NCBI RefSeq assembly: GCF_032399705.1
Contig: NZ_CP135922.1
Span: 6,076,001-6,140,000, forward strand
From: Paenibacillus sp. BIC5C1
GTDB lineage: Bacteria > Bacillota > Bacilli > Paenibacillales > Paenibacillaceae
Direction: 5' to 3'
Length of the DNA: 64,000 bases
A model generated the notes under the pieces. The model was not told where the DNA came from. It saw only the letters and a program-made list of their open reading frames with translations, and ran no database searches. Positions 35,302 through 44,667 of this stretch are shown here, piece after piece (the stretch's first letter is position 1; each line of letters begins with the position of its first letter). The translations under genes and the position numbers were made by a program.

Positions 35302-36208
35302 CCCCCTTCATTAAGCTCATGAAGTGTTCTTCCAATGAATGTGCCCGTTTGAAAATGGATTCAATCTCAACGCCATGCCCGATCAGCTTGCCTGTCAATT
35401 CCGATGGAGCAATGCCCGGATCATAGATGCGTACGGTATGGTCATCGATCAATTTATAATTTTTCAACCCCAGCTGATGTTCCAGCACATAGGTTGCTTT
35501 ACGCGGGTCCAACGTTTGCAGCTCAATGTATTCGCTGTGGCTCCCGCGAATGCTCTCCATCGATACTTCTTCAACCAGACGCCCATTTCGAATGACCCCA
35601 ACGGTGTCTGCAACCTGTTCAATTTCCCCAAGGATATGGCTGGAGATCAGCAAAGTAATACGATATTGGGAACTGAGACGTTTGAACAAATCACGCATTT
35701 CCTTGATTCCTACGGGATCGAGGCCATTGATCGGTTCATCCAGAATGAGCAGTTCCGGTGTTGTGATTAGCGCACGAGCAATGCCAAGTCGCTGCTTCAT
35801 CCCCAGAGAGAAGTCACGAACAGGCTTCTTGCCTGTATCCTTGAGACCTACATTTTCCATCATGTCGTTAATGACCTTTTTGTTATGAAACCCCATGTAT
35901 TCACAATGAAGATCCAGATTTTCCTTAGCGGACAGATTATCGTAGAAAAAAGGATACTCAATGATGCTGCCCATTCGTTTCAGCAATTCATAAGAGGTAG
36001 GCGTGAGCTTTTCTCCAAACAATTCAATCTCGCCTACAGTCGGCTTCACCAGATTAGTGAGCATCTTCATCATCGTGGTTTTCCCCGCTCCATTCGGACC
36101 AAGAAACCCGTAGATCTCCCCTTGCCTGATACTCATATTGACGTTGGATACAACCTCCGCCCCTGCATACGTCTTGGTCACACCTATCGTCCGCGCAATA
36201 TATGTCAT
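35285..36208 (-). CDS. ABC exporter ATP-binding protein (BcrA-like)
   Basis: A 307-residue ATPase. Walker A GPNGAGKTT is at about residues 37-45. GSIIEYPFFYDNLSA is the BcrA/lantibiotic-immunity type Q-loop region. The signature is FSLGMKQRLGIARAL near 133, Walker B LLILDEPINGLDP near 153, and the switch histidine lies in ISSHILGE. The C-terminal 80 residues form the extra domain usual in BcrA. AAAGGAG precedes the ATG. It follows a two-component system on the same strand (gap 128 bases), the common layout of antibiotic-sensing detoxification modules. Confidence 0.9.
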   Translation of the reverse strand: MTYIARTIGVTKTYAGAEVVSNVNMSIRQGEIYGFLGPNGAGKTTMMKMLTNLVKPTVGEIELFGEKLTPTSYELLKRMGSIIEYPFFYDNLSAKENLDLHCEYMGFHNKKVINDMMENVGLKDTGKKPVRDFSLGMKQRLGIARALITTPELLILDEPINGLDPVGIKEMRDLFKRLSSQYRITLLISSHILGEIEQVADTVGVIRNGRLVEEVSMESIRGSHSEYIELQTLDPRKATYVLEHQLGLKNYKLIDDHTVRIYDPGIAPSELTGKLIGHGVEIESIFKRAHSLEEHFMSLMKGDGDVA

Positions 36209-36336
36209 GTTCTCATTCTCCTTTACGTTCGTCCCTGACGGGTTCTTATATCTGTATTGTAAAGAGAAAAGTCTTCTTTTTTATTAATCAAATCTTACAA
36301 AAACCTTAAGCTTATCGCGAAAGCTAAAAACTGCTT

Positions 36337-37269
36337 CTAACAAGGTTTTAATGAAACCAAAAATACAGTTCGTACAAAAGGTACGCTTTGCAACCCAATA
36401 CTTCCGCCCATCCGCTCCACCAATCGCTTCGTAATGGTCAGTCCCAGACCACTTCCTTGATAGAGACGATTACGGGAATCCTCAAGCGTATACATACGTT
36501 CAAATACACGGCTGTGCTCCTGTTCAGGAATACCCTTGCCCCGATCCCAGATGCTAAGAGTCACTCGTTCACCTATTGAATAGTCGAGTGAAAGGCCGAG
36601 CACCTTGCCATCCGCTCCATATTTCATGGCATTCGTAATCAGATTATCCAGCACACGGTCCAGCGCTTCCTCATTACCTTTGACGAAGATATCGCTTTCC
36701 GGGATGGACAGCTCTACTCGAAGACCCAGATTCGTTAACATGTCATAAAAAGAAATCATCTTCAATCGACACAATTCGCTTACATTGACCCTGGACAGTA
36801 CAAGCTCGTTATCCCCCGACTCCAGCTTCGCCAGGTCAAAAAAGGAATGAATCAGACGCAGCACTTCCTGCGCCTTATCCTGGATTTTGCTAGTCATGAT
36901 CGCGCGTTCCTGATCCGTTAGGGAAGTGCTGTGCAGCAGCGTTTCGCAATAACCAAGCACAACCGTAAGCGGCGTCTTCAGATCATGAGAGATATTGGAG
37001 AGCATGTTGCGCATCTCCTTCTCCTGATTGGCATAGCCCGCCTCAGCCCGATGTGCATGATCCAGTAACTGATTCATGTCCTTAAGGAGCTGGCTGATTT
37101 GGGGGTCACTGTTGAAGACAAGCAGGCGTTCAAATGTGTTCTTATCTATAATAGTGGTCAATTTCTCATGTATGTAAGTTAGATGGGTACTACGTTTATG
37201 TAACCTTACGCTCAACAGAATGACGACAAAAGCCAAGATCCCGGTAGAAAAGGCAAAGATCAATGTCAT
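36337..37269 (-). CDS. Sensor histidine kinase of an antibiotic-response-type system
   Basis: A 310-residue kinase with only one clear N-terminal helix (about 2-21) and almost no extracellular part. It has a linker and HisKA with LSNISHDLKTPLTVVLGY (His95). HATPase_c carries DNLITNAMKYG and GSGLGLTITKRLVERMGG. Short kinases without a sensor domain often sense through a partner ABC transporter. The ATG overlaps the TGA of the response regulator gene (ATGA), and the BcrAB-like transporter follows. Confidence 0.9.
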   Translation of the reverse strand: MTLIFAFSTGILAFVVILLSVRLHKRSTHLTYIHEKLTTIIDKNTFERLLVFNSDPQISQLLKDMNQLLDHAHRAEAGYANQEKEMRNMLSNISHDLKTPLTVVLGYCETLLHSTSLTDQERAIMTSKIQDKAQEVLRLIHSFFDLAKLESGDNELVLSRVNVSELCRLKMISFYDMLTNLGLRVELSIPESDIFVKGNEEALDRVLDNLITNAMKYGADGKVLGLSLDYSIGERVTLSIWDRGKGIPEQEHSRVFERMYTLEDSRNRLYQGSGLGLTITKRLVERMGGSIGLQSVPFVRTVFLVSLKPC

Positions 37270-37985
37270 GCCGGGTCCACCTCAAGCTTATAACCGATAC
37301 CCCACAATGTTTTGATATACCGGGGGTTGGAGGGGTCAACTTCCAGCTTCTCGCGCAGACGACGCATATGAACATTAATGATATTTTCGTCGCCATAATA
37401 ATGATCATTCCAGACAGAAGCGTAAATTTGAGCCTTGGTAAATACTTTGCCAGGGTGGGTGACAAACATTTTGAGAATGCCAAATTCCTTGGAAGTAAGT
37501 TTTACAGGTATGCCATCACGCTCAACTTCATACGTTTCCGTATCGACCACAAGTCCGCCAATGTGAATGCGCTGTGCCTTCGGAGTAGTTGCAGCTGCAG
37601 GTTGTGCGGTATAGTTGGCACGACGAATAGCCGCCTTGATCCGGGCGGTCAGCTCGATCAATGAGAATGGTTTGCTCAAGTAATCATCAGCGCCGAATCC
37701 CAGGCCAAGGGCTTTGTCCACCTCTCCGTCCTTCGCAGACAGGATGAGTACTGGCACCAGACTGGTGGCACGGATGCTCTGGAGCACTTCCATCCCATTT
37801 TTATGTGGCAGCATCAGATCGAGAATGACCAAGTCATAAACTGACGGTGATTGACTGAATTGACGTTCCGCCTCCAGTCCGTCATATGCATAAGAGACGT
37901 CATAGCCCTCTTTTTCCAAATAAGGACCGACCATTTCACTAATTGACCGATCATCTTCAACAAGCAGCAAGCGATAACTTGACAC
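37266..37985 (-). CDS. OmpR-family response regulator
   Basis: A 239-residue regulator with GTG start at 37985 behind TTGGAGGGAATATC. The receiver has LLLVEDDRS, Asp56 in VILDLMLP and the Lys of YLSKPFS. A short Ala/Pro/Thr-rich linker follows, then a winged helix with LTSKEFGILKMFV and INVHMRRLREKL. It is first in a four-gene unit with the kinase and the BcrAB-like exporter, whose genes it probably activates. Confidence 0.92.
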   Translation of the reverse strand: MSSYRLLLVEDDRSISEMVGPYLEKEGYDVSYAYDGLEAERQFSQSPSVYDLVILDLMLPHKNGMEVLQSIRATSLVPVLILSAKDGEVDKALGLGFGADDYLSKPFSLIELTARIKAAIRRANYTAQPAAATTPKAQRIHIGGLVVDTETYEVERDGIPVKLTSKEFGILKMFVTHPGKVFTKAQIYASVWNDHYYGDENIINVHMRRLREKLEVDPSNPRYIKTLWGIGYKLEVDPA

Positions 37986-38054
37986 GATATTCCCTCCAAC
38001 TTGATCGTTTTCCTTTATTACCTCACAGTTTGCATCAATTGGCAATGAAATACG

Positions 38055-38108
38055 AAAAACCCGGCAGGATCGCCACTTCATGTTTCAAAGTGAACCTCCT
38101 GCCGGGCC
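38055..38108 (-). terminator. Strong intrinsic terminator after degV-like gene
   Basis: CCCGGCAGGA (38060-38069) and TCCTGCCGGG (38097-38106) enclose a second small stem. On the minus strand TTTTTCG follows. Confidence 0.85.
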
Positions 38109-38120
38109 TCATTAACTACT

Positions 38121-38963
38121 TTATACCGTCTCGCTTCGTATCCAGCACAGTCCAATTGTTCCCGCACCTGCATGAATGCCTACCACAGGGATAAAAGGCA
38201 TAATTTCCGTCTTCAAGCGGGGAAGCAGATCTGCAATCTGCTGTTTGATTGTAACGGCTTCTTCCTGATTGTTCGCATGCATGATGCATACATGCTTCAC
38301 TTTCCCCATATCCACCTTGAGCACATCCAGCATGCGCTGTTTGGCCCGTTTGAACGTACGGATTTTCTCATTCACAACCACTTTGCCCTCTTCGAATCGA
38401 AGCAGCAGATGAATTTTCAACAATTGACTAAGAATAAGCTGGGTCCCGGACACACGCCCACTGCGGTGTAAATGCTGAAGACTGGCCGGAATGAGGTAAA
38501 AGGACATATTATCAATCATCTGTTCAATGTGAAGTTTGATTTCGGCAGCTGTCTGACCTTGCTTCTGCCATTCCAGTCCTTGCAATATCATCTCCCGCAG
38601 CGGATAAGCACCTGCTCTGGAATCAATGGCGGTAACCGTCACACCTGCAATTTCGGCAGCCTGCATCGATGTGTGCAGCGTTCCGCTTAGCGCAGTGGAG
38701 CAATGAATGGTAATAATCTCATCGTACTGGCCTTTCAACGACTCATACAGCTCAATAAATTCACCAATCGGCGGCTGTGAACTGCTTGCGCGTGAAGCCC
38801 CATCAAGTTTCTCATAGAACAATTCCGATGAGATGTCTTCTGTCTCCCGATAACATTCCTCTCCAAAAACGATGCGCAGAGGTACGATGTAAACATGATT
38901 CTGCTCAGCAAATAGCGGATCGAGTGTGCTCGTACTGTCGGTGACCCATGCAATTTTCCTCAT
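38121..38963 (-). CDS. DegV-family fatty-acid-binding protein
   Basis: A 280-residue DegV (FakB-like) protein. IAWVTDSTSTLD opens it. RASSSQPPIGEF, TIHCSTALSGTLHTSMQAA and IDSRAGAYPLREMI form the fatty acid and phosphate-facing site, and HRSGRVSG follows. Family members bind a fatty acid for phosphorylation by FakA. GAGAAGGTTGG precedes the ATG. The gene stands alone with a strong terminator. Confidence 0.9.
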   Translation of the reverse strand: MRKIAWVTDSTSTLDPLFAEQNHVYIVPLRIVFGEECYRETEDISSELFYEKLDGASRASSSQPPIGEFIELYESLKGQYDEIITIHCSTALSGTLHTSMQAAEIAGVTVTAIDSRAGAYPLREMILQGLEWQKQGQTAAEIKLHIEQMIDNMSFYLIPASLQHLHRSGRVSGTQLILSQLLKIHLLLRFEEGKVVVNEKIRTFKRAKQRMLDVLKVDMGKVKHVCIMHANNQEEAVTIKQQIADLLPRLKTEIMPFIPVVGIHAGAGTIGLCWIRSETV

Positions 38964-39268
38964 TCCAACCTTCTCTCTTGCCGGATTGTTGAAGCTGTAT
39001 CCTCAATCGTCAGGCACATGCCCGGCGGATTATTTAAAATTTGAATAGTTTATATTGTAAACGTTTGCGTTCTTGCTCCCCAATTATAAAGGAACGGACA
39101 AACCGCTGTCTTGTGGCGCATTAATGAACAGCCTCATTTCTTCCGGTATATGCCAAAAAAATGTCTTGCCTGTGAAGGAATTAATTGGTATGCTGTTGTC
39201 CTTCTCTCTTTTTCGCCTTGACTGAAGTGAACGGAACCGCCGTTCAACCAACTTATCGGAGGTGTCAC
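38964..39268. other. 305-base divergent intergenic region
   Basis: The region separates degV from the plus-strand ABC exporter operon. It is AT-rich around 39030-39090, where promoters of both units probably lie. No reading frame with a ribosome binding site and no clear hairpin were found. Confidence 0.55.
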
Positions 39269-40045
39269 ATGCTTTATTTCACTCTGGCTTCCAAAGCCTA
39301 CTCCCGGAACCTGCAATACCGCGGGGCCCACATGGTACATAACCTGGCAAGCGCCATGTTCGGTTACATGTATGCCTGTCTCTGGATCGGCATCGGGGCC
39401 GACCACTCTCTCGGAGAATACGGGACACAGGGGATGATCAGTTACATTGCGTTTACGCAATCCTCTCTCTGGATCTCGGGTTTTCTCACCAATGGACTTG
39501 GTATTCCACTCTCGGTCAGGACAGGGCAGATCGCACTTGATCTCATGAGGCCGGTTCATCTGTTCACCCACCTGATGGCACGTGAATGGGGACAGGTTGC
39601 CTACCAGTTCGTGTACAAAAGCATTCCGATTTACCTGCTCTTCTCCATCGTATTTTCTCTGCAATGGCCCTCAGAAGCTTCAACCCTGCTATTTGCCGCA
39701 ATTGGTCTTGCCGGCGCATCCTATTTATCCATCTGTATGAATTACATTATTGGCGCCACCGCGATGTGGACGACGGAGTCCTCCTGGCTGCATTGGGGCA
39801 ATCACGCCATGATGAATCTGCTTGCTGGTTTCTTCATCCCGCTGGAATGGCTGCCAGACTGGTTGGAACGAATTGCTTGGTTGTCTCCCTATCCTTTCCT
39901 TCTCTACGTCCCGACCCGAATCTATCTGGGTTATGAAAATGGCTCCTTGTTATGGGGAACCTTGATTTGGTGCGTCCTCATGACGTTCGTCTGTCTGGCG
40001 ATCACCCAGGTACTACGCCGTAAAGTGGAGGTGCAGGGCGGATGA
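39269..40045 (+). CDS. ABC-2 family exporter permease, first subunit
   Basis: A 258-residue membrane protein with about six helices, starting MLYFTLASKAYSRNLQYRG behind CGGAGGTGTC. The frame upstream to 39185 lacks a site. It has the ABC2_membrane_6 (DUF990) character: a short amphipathic N-terminus, then paired helices. It overlaps the next gene by four bases (ATGA). Together with that permease and the following ATPase it forms a three-gene exporter of unknown substrate. Confidence 0.87.
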   Translation: MLYFTLASKAYSRNLQYRGAHMVHNLASAMFGYMYACLWIGIGADHSLGEYGTQGMISYIAFTQSSLWISGFLTNGLGIPLSVRTGQIALDLMRPVHLFTHLMAREWGQVAYQFVYKSIPIYLLFSIVFSLQWPSEASTLLFAAIGLAGASYLSICMNYIIGATAMWTTESSWLHWGNHAMMNLLAGFFIPLEWLPDWLERIAWLSPYPFLLYVPTRIYLGYENGSLLWGTLIWCVLMTFVCLAITQVLRRKVEVQGG

Positions 40046-40842
40046 AAACAACTTCCTGGTTTACTTTATATAAAATGCTCATTCGAACAAGCATCCGCAG
40101 CCGGATGCAATACAAGTTCAATTTCATCATGGCCTCCGTTCTGGCCGCCTTGATTCAAATCTCCGAATTTCTGATGGTTGCTCTGGTGCTTCACAAATTC
40201 GGAGCCATTAAAGGCTGGTCCCTTCATGAAATCGGTTACCTTTTCGCGATCATGACCCTATCCAAGACGCTGTATCGAACGTTTGGCAACGAAGTGCATC
40301 ATTTGGAAAAATATCTGGTCGGCGGCGAACTCGATCAACTGTTAACCCGTCCGATGCCCGTATTGCTGGCCTTACTGCCACAGAACTTCCGCATCATGGC
40401 TGGTGAAGTGTTACAAGGCGGGTTTATTCTCTGTTGGTCTCTGGCCGGCATGATGCATAGCGGACAGATCGGCTGGACTGTCATCCCCTTCTCCCTGCTC
40501 GTCATCCTGACCGGAGCCATTATTCTTTTTTCGATTGGGCTTGCCACGGCAACGCTTGGATTCTGGACCACACGTATTGAGGAGCTGCAAACCATCACTG
40601 AGGATGCGGCGCGTACGGCTGCCCAATATCCGCTGACGCTATATCCCAAATGGATGTCTGGCATTCTGCTGACCTTGATCCCGGTGGGTTTCGTGAACTA
40701 TGTTCCGTCACTCTATCTGCTTCGCGGCGAACTAGGTGCGTGGGTTCTTGTTGCGATTGTCGTTGTAGCCATCCTGAGTCTGGCCGCAAGTCTGCGTTTC
40801 TGGAAATTCGGTATAACCAAATATCAAAGTACAGGTAGCTAA
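40042..40842 (+). CDS. ABC-2 family exporter permease, second subunit
   Basis: A 266-residue membrane protein with about six helices. NEVHHLEKYLVGGELDQLLTRP in the first cytoplasmic loop (about residues 74-100) is the hallmark of DUF990-type permeases. It starts within the stop codon of the first permease gene and ends 16 bases before the ATPase gene. The two permeases likely form a heterodimer. Confidence 0.88.
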   Translation: MKTTSWFTLYKMLIRTSIRSRMQYKFNFIMASVLAALIQISEFLMVALVLHKFGAIKGWSLHEIGYLFAIMTLSKTLYRTFGNEVHHLEKYLVGGELDQLLTRPMPVLLALLPQNFRIMAGEVLQGGFILCWSLAGMMHSGQIGWTVIPFSLLVILTGAIILFSIGLATATLGFWTTRIEELQTITEDAARTAAQYPLTLYPKWMSGILLTLIPVGFVNYVPSLYLLRGELGAWVLVAIVVVAILSLAASLRFWKFGITKYQSTGS

Positions 40843-40858
40843 GGAGGAGAATATCGTC

Positions 40859-41833
40859 ATGACTATGATTACAGCGCGGCATCTGCAAAAGGAGTTCAAA
40901 ACCCCTGTGGTACGTGAGGGTCGGTTCTCCGGGCTACGCACCTTGTTTTCACGTGAGTATCTGTCCAAGGAAGCGGTTCGAGACATCAGCTTTGATATTG
41001 GCAAAGGAGAATTTGTTGGATATATCGGCCCCAATGGGGCTGGAAAATCCACCACGATCAAAATGCTGACGGGTATCCTTCATCCGACATCGGGTGAAGT
41101 ATTGCTCGGTGGCATGAATCCACATCAGGAAAGACGCCGCACGGTTGGACGCCTCGGTGTCGTGTTCGGGCAGCGCAGCCAGCTCTGGTGGGATCTGCCC
41201 GTGAAGGATTCGTATGATATTTTGGCCGAAATGTACGGAGTCCGTGCAGATGACAAAAAGAAACGATTAGCCCAGTTCGCCGAGCTGCTGGATCTGGAAT
41301 CGTTCTGGGCTACACCTGTCCGTAAGCTCTCGCTTGGACAGCGGATGCGTGCGGATCTGGCAGCTTCCATGCTGCATGATCCTGAACTGCTTTTTCTCGA
41401 TGAACCGACGATTGGACTGGATGTAAACGCGAAGCGGAACATTCGTCAATTTCTTCGTACATTAAATGAGGAGTTTGGCAAAACGATTCTGCTGACCACC
41501 CATGACATGGACGACATTGAGCAGCTATGCAGTCGGGTGATGGTGATCAATCACGGTCAGCTTACGTATGACGGCTCGATCCCTTCTCTGCGCGACACCA
41601 TCGGTCTTCCAACACTTATCCGAGTTACGTATCGAGGTTCGTTTCATATGCCAGAAGCGATATCATCCGCCATTCAGATCACAGGGACAGAGGGCCAAAT
41701 CGTCACTGTCGAAGTAAATCGAAAAGAGTGGAGCACGATGGACATTCTGAAGCAGCTCGAACAATGGGGCGAGATTGAGGATGTCGAGATGAAAGAACCG
41801 GATTTCGAGGATATTATTCATCGAGTGTACTGA
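40859..41833 (+). CDS. ABC exporter ATP-binding protein
   Basis: A 324-residue ATPase of the DrrA-like group. Walker A GPNGAGKSTT is near residue 59. VFGQRSQLWWDLPVKDSY is the Q-loop block typical of ATPases that pair with DUF990 permeases. The signature is KLSLGQRMRADLAAS, Walker B LLFLDEPTIGLD, and the switch histidine lies in TTHDMDDIE. A C-terminal extension of about 85 residues follows. The start is the ATG at 40859 behind AGGAGGAG, or an in-frame ATG six bases later. Confidence 0.9.
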   Translation: MTMITARHLQKEFKTPVVREGRFSGLRTLFSREYLSKEAVRDISFDIGKGEFVGYIGPNGAGKSTTIKMLTGILHPTSGEVLLGGMNPHQERRRTVGRLGVVFGQRSQLWWDLPVKDSYDILAEMYGVRADDKKKRLAQFAELLDLESFWATPVRKLSLGQRMRADLAASMLHDPELLFLDEPTIGLDVNAKRNIRQFLRTLNEEFGKTILLTTHDMDDIEQLCSRVMVINHGQLTYDGSIPSLRDTIGLPTLIRVTYRGSFHMPEAISSAIQITGTEGQIVTVEVNRKEWSTMDILKQLEQWGEIEDVEMKEPDFEDIIHRVY

Positions 41834-41928
41834 CTTGCCTATTTTATCCGGAACTGGATGAGGGCATGTTCAAATGCCGTTACATGCGGGGAGGACATGG
41901 CGTACTGTAATAGCGGAGGTGAAGTGTC

Positions 41929-42606
41929 ATGCTTGTAACCAAACACACCCTTGCTGCATCCAGTGCACACGCTACTCCCTATTATCTCGTTCGGGGCACG
42001 AAGCCCGGACCCGTCATCATGATTACATCGGGAGTTCACGGAAATGAAACCGCGAGCATGGCCGCTGCGCAGAAGCTGGCGAATGACTGCATGGCAGGGC
42101 GTCGACACGTGGTTCGTGGACTCCTTATTATTATTCCACGAGTGAATCAGAAGGCTTACCGAAACCATAACCGTGGAAAACCTGATTTAAATCGCACCTT
42201 CCCGCGGCATATTTCTGGCAAAGCCAAACATCCGCTTGCCTCCGCCGTCTTTCAGCTTGCCCGTCAATATGGACCTGACTGGTGGCTGGATCTGCATGAA
42301 GCCAATGGATTATCCCAACGCAGCTCCCGGGTACTCGGACAAACCTTGATTACCAATCCAGGCAGTAAGGCTGTTCCGGTATGCAAACGAATTATAGGGC
42401 GAATGAATCGGTCGATCCCCATTCGTGACAGGCACTTCAATCTGAAGAAGCATGAGTTGCCCGGTTCAGCACGAACAGCCGCAGCTCGCCTGCTTCAAGC
42501 CCGCTCGGTTACCGTGGAGACCTGCTGGAGTCTTAACCGATCAGACCGGATCAAGTATCAGACGGAAATTGTGCACCATTTCCTCCGCGAAGCAGGCCTG
42601 TTTTGA
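41929..42606 (+). CDS. Succinylglutamate desuccinylase/aspartoacylase-like zinc deacylase
   Basis: A 225-residue M14-like metallo-deacylase. The zinc motif SGVHGNE gives His37 and Glu40. The third ligand is His123 in WWLDLHEAN. PDLNRTFP supplies the substrate-binding Arg, and Glu197 in VTVETCW is the likely catalytic base. It is shorter than classical AstE, with a reduced C-terminal part. GGAGGTGAAG precedes the ATG. It follows the exporter ATPase gene by 95 bases on the same strand, so co-transcription is possible but not shown. Confidence 0.85.
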   Translation: MLVTKHTLAASSAHATPYYLVRGTKPGPVIMITSGVHGNETASMAAAQKLANDCMAGRRHVVRGLLIIIPRVNQKAYRNHNRGKPDLNRTFPRHISGKAKHPLASAVFQLARQYGPDWWLDLHEANGLSQRSSRVLGQTLITNPGSKAVPVCKRIIGRMNRSIPIRDRHFNLKKHELPGSARTAAARLLQARSVTVETCWSLNRSDRIKYQTEIVHHFLREAGLF

Positions 42607-42642
42607 ATTGTTCGAAACGTTATCCATAGCCGGAAACATAAA

Positions 42643-42704
42643 AGACACCTTCAAAGATATTTCTCACGCAAGATGCGTCAGAGATGATCTTCGAAGGTGT
42701 TTAT
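42643..42704. terminator. Bidirectional terminator between deacylase and merR genes
   Basis: ACACCTTC plus AAGAT pairs with ATCTT plus GAAGGTGT around an inner stem (CGCAAGATGCG). T-rich ends occur in both directions. Confidence 0.8.
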
Positions 42705-42720
42705 TGGTTAAAGGATTATT

Positions 42721-43128
42721 TTATGATTTGCCCTCTTCCTTGTTGATTCGGAAAGATTCAATGTAATTGTGAATATCATGCTCTGGCGTCAGGAGTAACC
42801 CCGCAAGAAGTGTCTGCATCTGCTGCAGGTTATCGATATGCAACTGAATCTCTTCAATTCGGTCACGTACAAGTGTTTTTAGTGCATCACTCTCCATGTC
42901 CTCTTGACTGAGCAGCTGCAACGTATCCTGTATTTCCTTTAAGGAATAACCCAGTGATTGAGCATCCTTAATGAATTTGACTTTAACCAGATAATCCTCG
43001 GTATACACACGGTATCCGTTAGACGAACGACGGGGAGCAGGCAGAATTCCACTGTCCTCGTAATACCGGAGCGTTGCCATGCTCACACCCGTACGTTTGG
43101 CTAACTCTCCTCTTGTCATGGTTTTCAT
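42721..43128 (-). CDS. MerR-family transcriptional regulator
   Basis: A 135-residue regulator. The winged helix-turn-helix is at residues 4-70 (GELAKRTGVSMATLRYYEDSGIL, RVYTEDYL) and a dimerising coiled coil at about 82-118. There is no metal-binding cysteine set, so an organic or stress signal is likely. It lies 24 bases after the hydrolase gene and shares its promoter, which has the 19-base spacer and palindrome characteristic of MerR control. It probably regulates this two-gene operon. Confidence 0.9.
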   Translation of the reverse strand: MKTMTRGELAKRTGVSMATLRYYEDSGILPAPRRSSNGYRVYTEDYLVKVKFIKDAQSLGYSLKEIQDTLQLLSQEDMESDALKTLVRDRIEEIQLHIDNLQQMQTLLAGLLLTPEHDIHNYIESFRINKEEGKS

Positions 43129-43152
43129 GATACTCCTCCATCCATCTCCGCG

Positions 43153-44634
43153 TTAATCCTCCTGATTGCTCCGCAGCTTGGTGTACTTGGCATCATAAGT
43201 GGCCTCGGGGAAACGTGCTGACGTCCCTTCCAACAAAGGCTGCTGCTCTTCTCCCTTCAAGTAACGGTCAAAGAAGGCCAACGTATATGATCTTGTGATG
43301 TCCACATTATGCTCTGGTGTTATGCCTTTGGCAAACATGATAGGTGAAATTAACGGAATATCCGTGAAACTCTGATGGAAGAAATGATCCACGGTCAAGT
43401 AATACGTGTCATTGAGACTGCTTGTCATCACCCGATCCAAATCCGTTTCAAACTCGGGATAAAACACTTTATCCTTGGCAGTGGTGTTCGGGTCCAAACT
43501 TTTGGCTGTTTCCCCTGACATAATATACATAAACGGCTGTTGCAAGGCTGTCGTGGATACGGTTCCCCAGAATCCACCTTCCAAACTGAGTCCTGCTTTG
43601 AAACGGCTATCCTGCGCCAGTGCTTCCGCTGTTGTCGCACCACCATAGGAGTGGCCAAAGATACCGATATGATCCAGATCAAGCTTGCCTTCGAGCAGTT
43701 GATTCGGATCATGTTTATTCCATTGGGTGAGCGTATCCAGTACAAAGCTTGCGTCGGCTGCACGAATACCAACACCTTCTATATTATGTTGATACACTTC
43801 CTCTGACGTTAGATCGTCAGGATCCGGTTCATAAGAAGCAACATGTCCATCCGGGAATGTCACTTGAGCAGAGGTATATGGATGATCAATTCCAACAACA
43901 ATGTAGCCGTGGCTTACCAGCTCCTCAATCGCGGTCATACTTTGAAAGCGTGCAGAACGTATTCCAGGTGAAAACAGCAATACTGGATACTTGCTCTGTG
44001 CGGCAGACACCTCAGCGCCTTTAACCACATGCGTGGGAATCGTATCAAGATAACTGAACACCACCGGTGGAATTCCAAATACGAGACTGATCGCCTCTCC
44101 CAATTCGGCAGGATAATGCTCTAGCGGTAATCCTTTAGCTGTTTCCTGATCTACAGGATACCAGACATTAATCATAAGTTCTCGCTTATCACCCGCTTCA
44201 GCCGTCTTGGTCTCTTCCCGAGATTCATCCGTTAACTGCTGTGAAAAGGTGCCTATGGCGAATGAACCTGTCGGTTCGGGCATCGTGAATGCAGGAAAAA
44301 GCGACGTCAGCACAATTGAACCTGCACTGAGAGCCAGCACTAGAAAGGATGCCAAGATGGTTTTGAACCACGAACGACGTTTCGATTTTTGTGTGTTCTG
44401 CATACGGCGTCCCGACTTCCGTAGTTGAATCGCCAATACAATCAGTAAAACAAGGGCTACGATATAGGTGGGCAGCAGCTGCACACGAAAATGATCGACT
44501 ACCCCATGCAATAGAATAACCAGTGCCAGTGCCGACAACGTACCCACTTTCACTGCCTGACGTTTGGGAGCCATCAGTATGACTACTGCGCTAATAACCG
44601 TCACCATGACCAAAATCCATTCCAAAATCCTCAT
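43153..44634 (-). CDS. Membrane-anchored alpha/beta hydrolase (PAF-acetylhydrolase-like)
   Basis: A 493-residue protein. The N-terminus has about four hydrophobic helices (1-20, 33-48, 55-72, 93-113). A soluble alpha/beta-hydrolase domain follows, with oxyanion region YPVLLFSPGIRS (about 216-227), nucleophile GHSYGG (Ser329) and a probable His near HFFHQSF. This layout matches the platelet-activating-factor acetylhydrolase-like group. The ATG at 44634 lies behind GGAGGTAAG; the 11-residue longer frame crosses the operator region. The gene is controlled by a MerR-type promoter. Confidence 0.88.
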   Translation of the reverse strand: MRILEWILVMVTVISAVVILMAPKRQAVKVGTLSALALVILLHGVVDHFRVQLLPTYIVALVLLIVLAIQLRKSGRRMQNTQKSKRRSWFKTILASFLVLALSAGSIVLTSLFPAFTMPEPTGSFAIGTFSQQLTDESREETKTAEAGDKRELMINVWYPVDQETAKGLPLEHYPAELGEAISLVFGIPPVVFSYLDTIPTHVVKGAEVSAAQSKYPVLLFSPGIRSARFQSMTAIEELVSHGYIVVGIDHPYTSAQVTFPDGHVASYEPDPDDLTSEEVYQHNIEGVGIRAADASFVLDTLTQWNKHDPNQLLEGKLDLDHIGIFGHSYGGATTAEALAQDSRFKAGLSLEGGFWGTVSTTALQQPFMYIMSGETAKSLDPNTTAKDKVFYPEFETDLDRVMTSSLNDTYYLTVDHFFHQSFTDIPLISPIMFAKGITPEHNVDITRSYTLAFFDRYLKGEEQQPLLEGTSARFPEATYDAKYTKLRSNQED

Positions 44635-44667
44635 CGATCTTACCTCCAACTTGTTGTAATACATCAA

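Noticed and set aside
39134..39664. Minus-strand frame of 176 codons opposite the first ABC-2 permease gene
   Set aside because: It overlaps a plus-strand permease with a clear ribosome site and operon overlap; no family features.
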